Shown: in pieces, positions 8,349-9,381 of the stretch
Layout of the letters: each line of letters starts with the position of its first letter
How positions within the stretch are numbered: the stretch's first letter is position 1
Source of the DNA: Opitutia bacterium
GTDB taxonomy: Bacteria; Verrucomicrobiota; Verrucomicrobiia; Opitutales; Seribacteraceae
Direction: 5' to 3'
Length of the DNA stretch: 9,381 nt
NCBI GenBank assembly: GCA_018646565.1
Contig: JABGUO010000348.1
Location: 1 to 9,381 of the forward strand
The notes under the pieces: model-generated
What the model saw: the letters and a program-made list of their open reading frames with translations, nothing else
Database searches by the model: none
Told to the model about the DNA's origin: nothing
Program-made: the position numbers and the translations under genes

Positions 8349-9381
8349 TTAATGACCGGCGGCCACATTTTCTTCGAATGCTGCCTGAGCTGCATCATCT
8401 CCTTTTAATCCTCGTTCTTCTGCTTTTTTCAATGCCAGTAAAACACGTTCATAATCTTCGGGTAAAATTTTGATAAACTTATTCGAAAATGTTTCCCAAT
8501 CTTCAAGAATATCTTGTCCTCTTTGCGAACCCGTATAATCAACATGCCTTACGATCAATTCTTTGACCTCGAGGATTTCCGAATCATCACATTCTACCAA
8601 TGGGTAGACTTTTACCATTTCATGGTTCAATCTTTTGTTCGAAAATTGGCCATCCTCATCAAGGACATAAGCTACTCCGCCAGACATACCGGCTGCAAAG
8701 TTTCTCCCTGTCTTGCCAAGGCATAAAACAAGTCCTCCTGTCATGTACTCACATCCATGGTCACCAAGCCCTTCAACAACTGCTTTGACACCTGAGTTTC
8801 TTACGCAAAACCTTTCTCCTGCCACTCCGGCGATATATGCCTCACCCCCTGTGGCTCCATAAAAACATACATTACCCGTGATTATATTTTCATGAGCAAC
8901 AAAAGATGAATTCTCGGGTGGTTTTACAATTATCTTAGCCCCGGATAAGCCTTTTCCACAGTAATCATTCGTGTCACCCTCGACTTTAAAAGTCATGCCA
9001 TTAGGGCAAAAAGCACCTAAGCTTTGCCCAGCAGAGCCATTTAACTTTATAGTAATAGTATCATCTGGTAATCCAACTGGACCAAATTTCCTGGAAACTT
9101 CGGCTCCTGTTATAGTACCCACCACACGATCGGTGTTCACTATAGGTAAATCAATTTCGACTGCTTCACTATTCTCAAGTGCTGGTTTAGAAGCATTCAG
9201 GATCTCTCTGAGATCAAGGGAATTATCGAGCAAATGGTCTTGCTTCATTTGACAGTATGTCCCCACTTCAGGACCCACATCAGGACGGTATAAAATTTTT
9301 GAATAATCAAGACCCTTTGCTTTCCAATGATCCACCGCGTTACGGAGTTCTAGCCTGTCCACCCGGCCAACCATTTCATTA
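8349..9381 (-). CDS. gltB: Glutamate synthase large/alpha subunit, C-terminal part (runs off right edge)
   Basis: About 343 C-terminal residues are visible of a protein that is usually near 1500. The frame stays open through the window end (N-E before the first visible Met), so that Met is internal. The visible part starts with the conserved [10 protein letters not shown] segment after the synthase domain. It then carries the GXGXG right-handed beta-helix domain, roughly residues 75-280 counted from the first visible Met: [10 protein letters not shown] (113-122), [14 protein letters not shown] (140-153), [17 protein letters not shown] (167-183), [11 protein letters not shown] (204-214) and [15 protein letters not shown] (225-239). 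This domain packs between the amidotransferase and FMN/3Fe-4S synthase domains, which lie outside the window. The C-terminal tail ([12 protein letters not shown]) is also typical. It is the most upstream gene visible in the minus-strand operon; its promoter is outside the window. Confidence 0.97.
   Translation of the reverse strand, partial: NEMVGRVDRLELRNAVDHWKAKGLDYSKILYRPDVGPEVGTYCQMKQDHLLDNSLDLREILNASKPALENSEAVEIDLPIVNTDRVVGTITGAEVSRKFGPVGLPDDTITIKLNGSAGQSLGAFCPNGMTFKVEGDTNDYCGKGLSGAKIIVKPPENSSFVAHENIITGNVCFYGATGGEAYIAGVAGERFCVRNSGVKAVVEGLGDHGCEYMTGGLVLCLGKTGRNFAAGMSGGVAYVLDEDGQFSNKRLNHEMVKVYPLVECDDSEILEVKELIVRHVDYTGSQRGQDILEDWETFSNKFIKILPEDYERVLLALKKAEERGLKGDDAAQAAFEENVAAGH

Noticed and set aside
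8971..9252. 93-codon plus-strand open frame opposite gltB
   Set aside because: It is antisense to the conserved beta-helix domain of GltB and shows no domain or ribosome site.
9372..9374. ATG as the start of the gltB fragment
   Set aside because: The frame stays open to the window end and the visible sequence begins in the middle of a conserved GltB segment, so this is an internal methionine.
1..9381. CRISPR arrays, insertion sequences, tRNA or phage genes
   Set aside because: No direct-repeat arrays, transposase motifs, terminal inverted repeats or tRNA-like cloverleafs were seen, and coding sequence fills almost all of the window.

Overview
The window is AT-rich bacterial DNA, fully packed with genes, and points to the PVC group (Planctomycetota, Verrucomicrobiota or Lentisphaerota). 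The main evidence is a PSCyt1/PSCyt2/PSD1 (DUF1549/DUF1553) cytochrome-like protein followed directly by a DUF1501 protein, a pair greatly expanded in that group. The low GC and the ThrH-type phosphatase make a marine Verrucomicrobiota relative a reasonable guess, but the window does not settle the phylum.

Left edge (1-238): a minus-strand reading frame runs off the window at position 1. Only its first ~36 residues are visible, but they carry the CGWPNL...FNAPSHG signature of PVC sialidase/BNR-repeat-like proteins. A short divergent intergenic region separates it from the next gene.

Plus-strand pair (239-5663): a 1338-residue exported protein has two CxxCH haem motifs, a central beta-rich module and a LamG-like module that appears to be inserted inside the PSD1 domain. 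Seven bases later comes a Tat-exported DUF1501 protein with an alkaline-phosphatase/sulfatase-like fold. The two are probably co-transcribed and act outside the cytoplasmic membrane. With the divergent sialidase-like gene they look like part of a carbohydrate or glycan utilisation locus. That role is inferred from context, as neither family has an established reaction.

Minus-strand operon (5683-9381), read right to left: gltB (C-terminal part only), gltD, thrH and an NADPH-dependent FMN-reductase-like flavoprotein. Gaps are 34 and 5 bases, then a 4-base ATGA overlap. GltBD makes glutamate from glutamine and 2-oxoglutarate. ThrH dephosphorylates phosphoserine, the product of a glutamate-dependent transamination, so the operon plausibly links nitrogen assimilation to serine synthesis. 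The flavoprotein's role here is unclear. The two blocks converge with only 19 bases between stop codons.

No tRNA, rRNA, CRISPR array, insertion sequence or phage gene was seen. The content is mostly recognisable. The more unusual points are the domain architecture of the large cytochrome-like protein, the truncated divergent gene at the left edge, and the gltBD-thrH-flavoprotein grouping.
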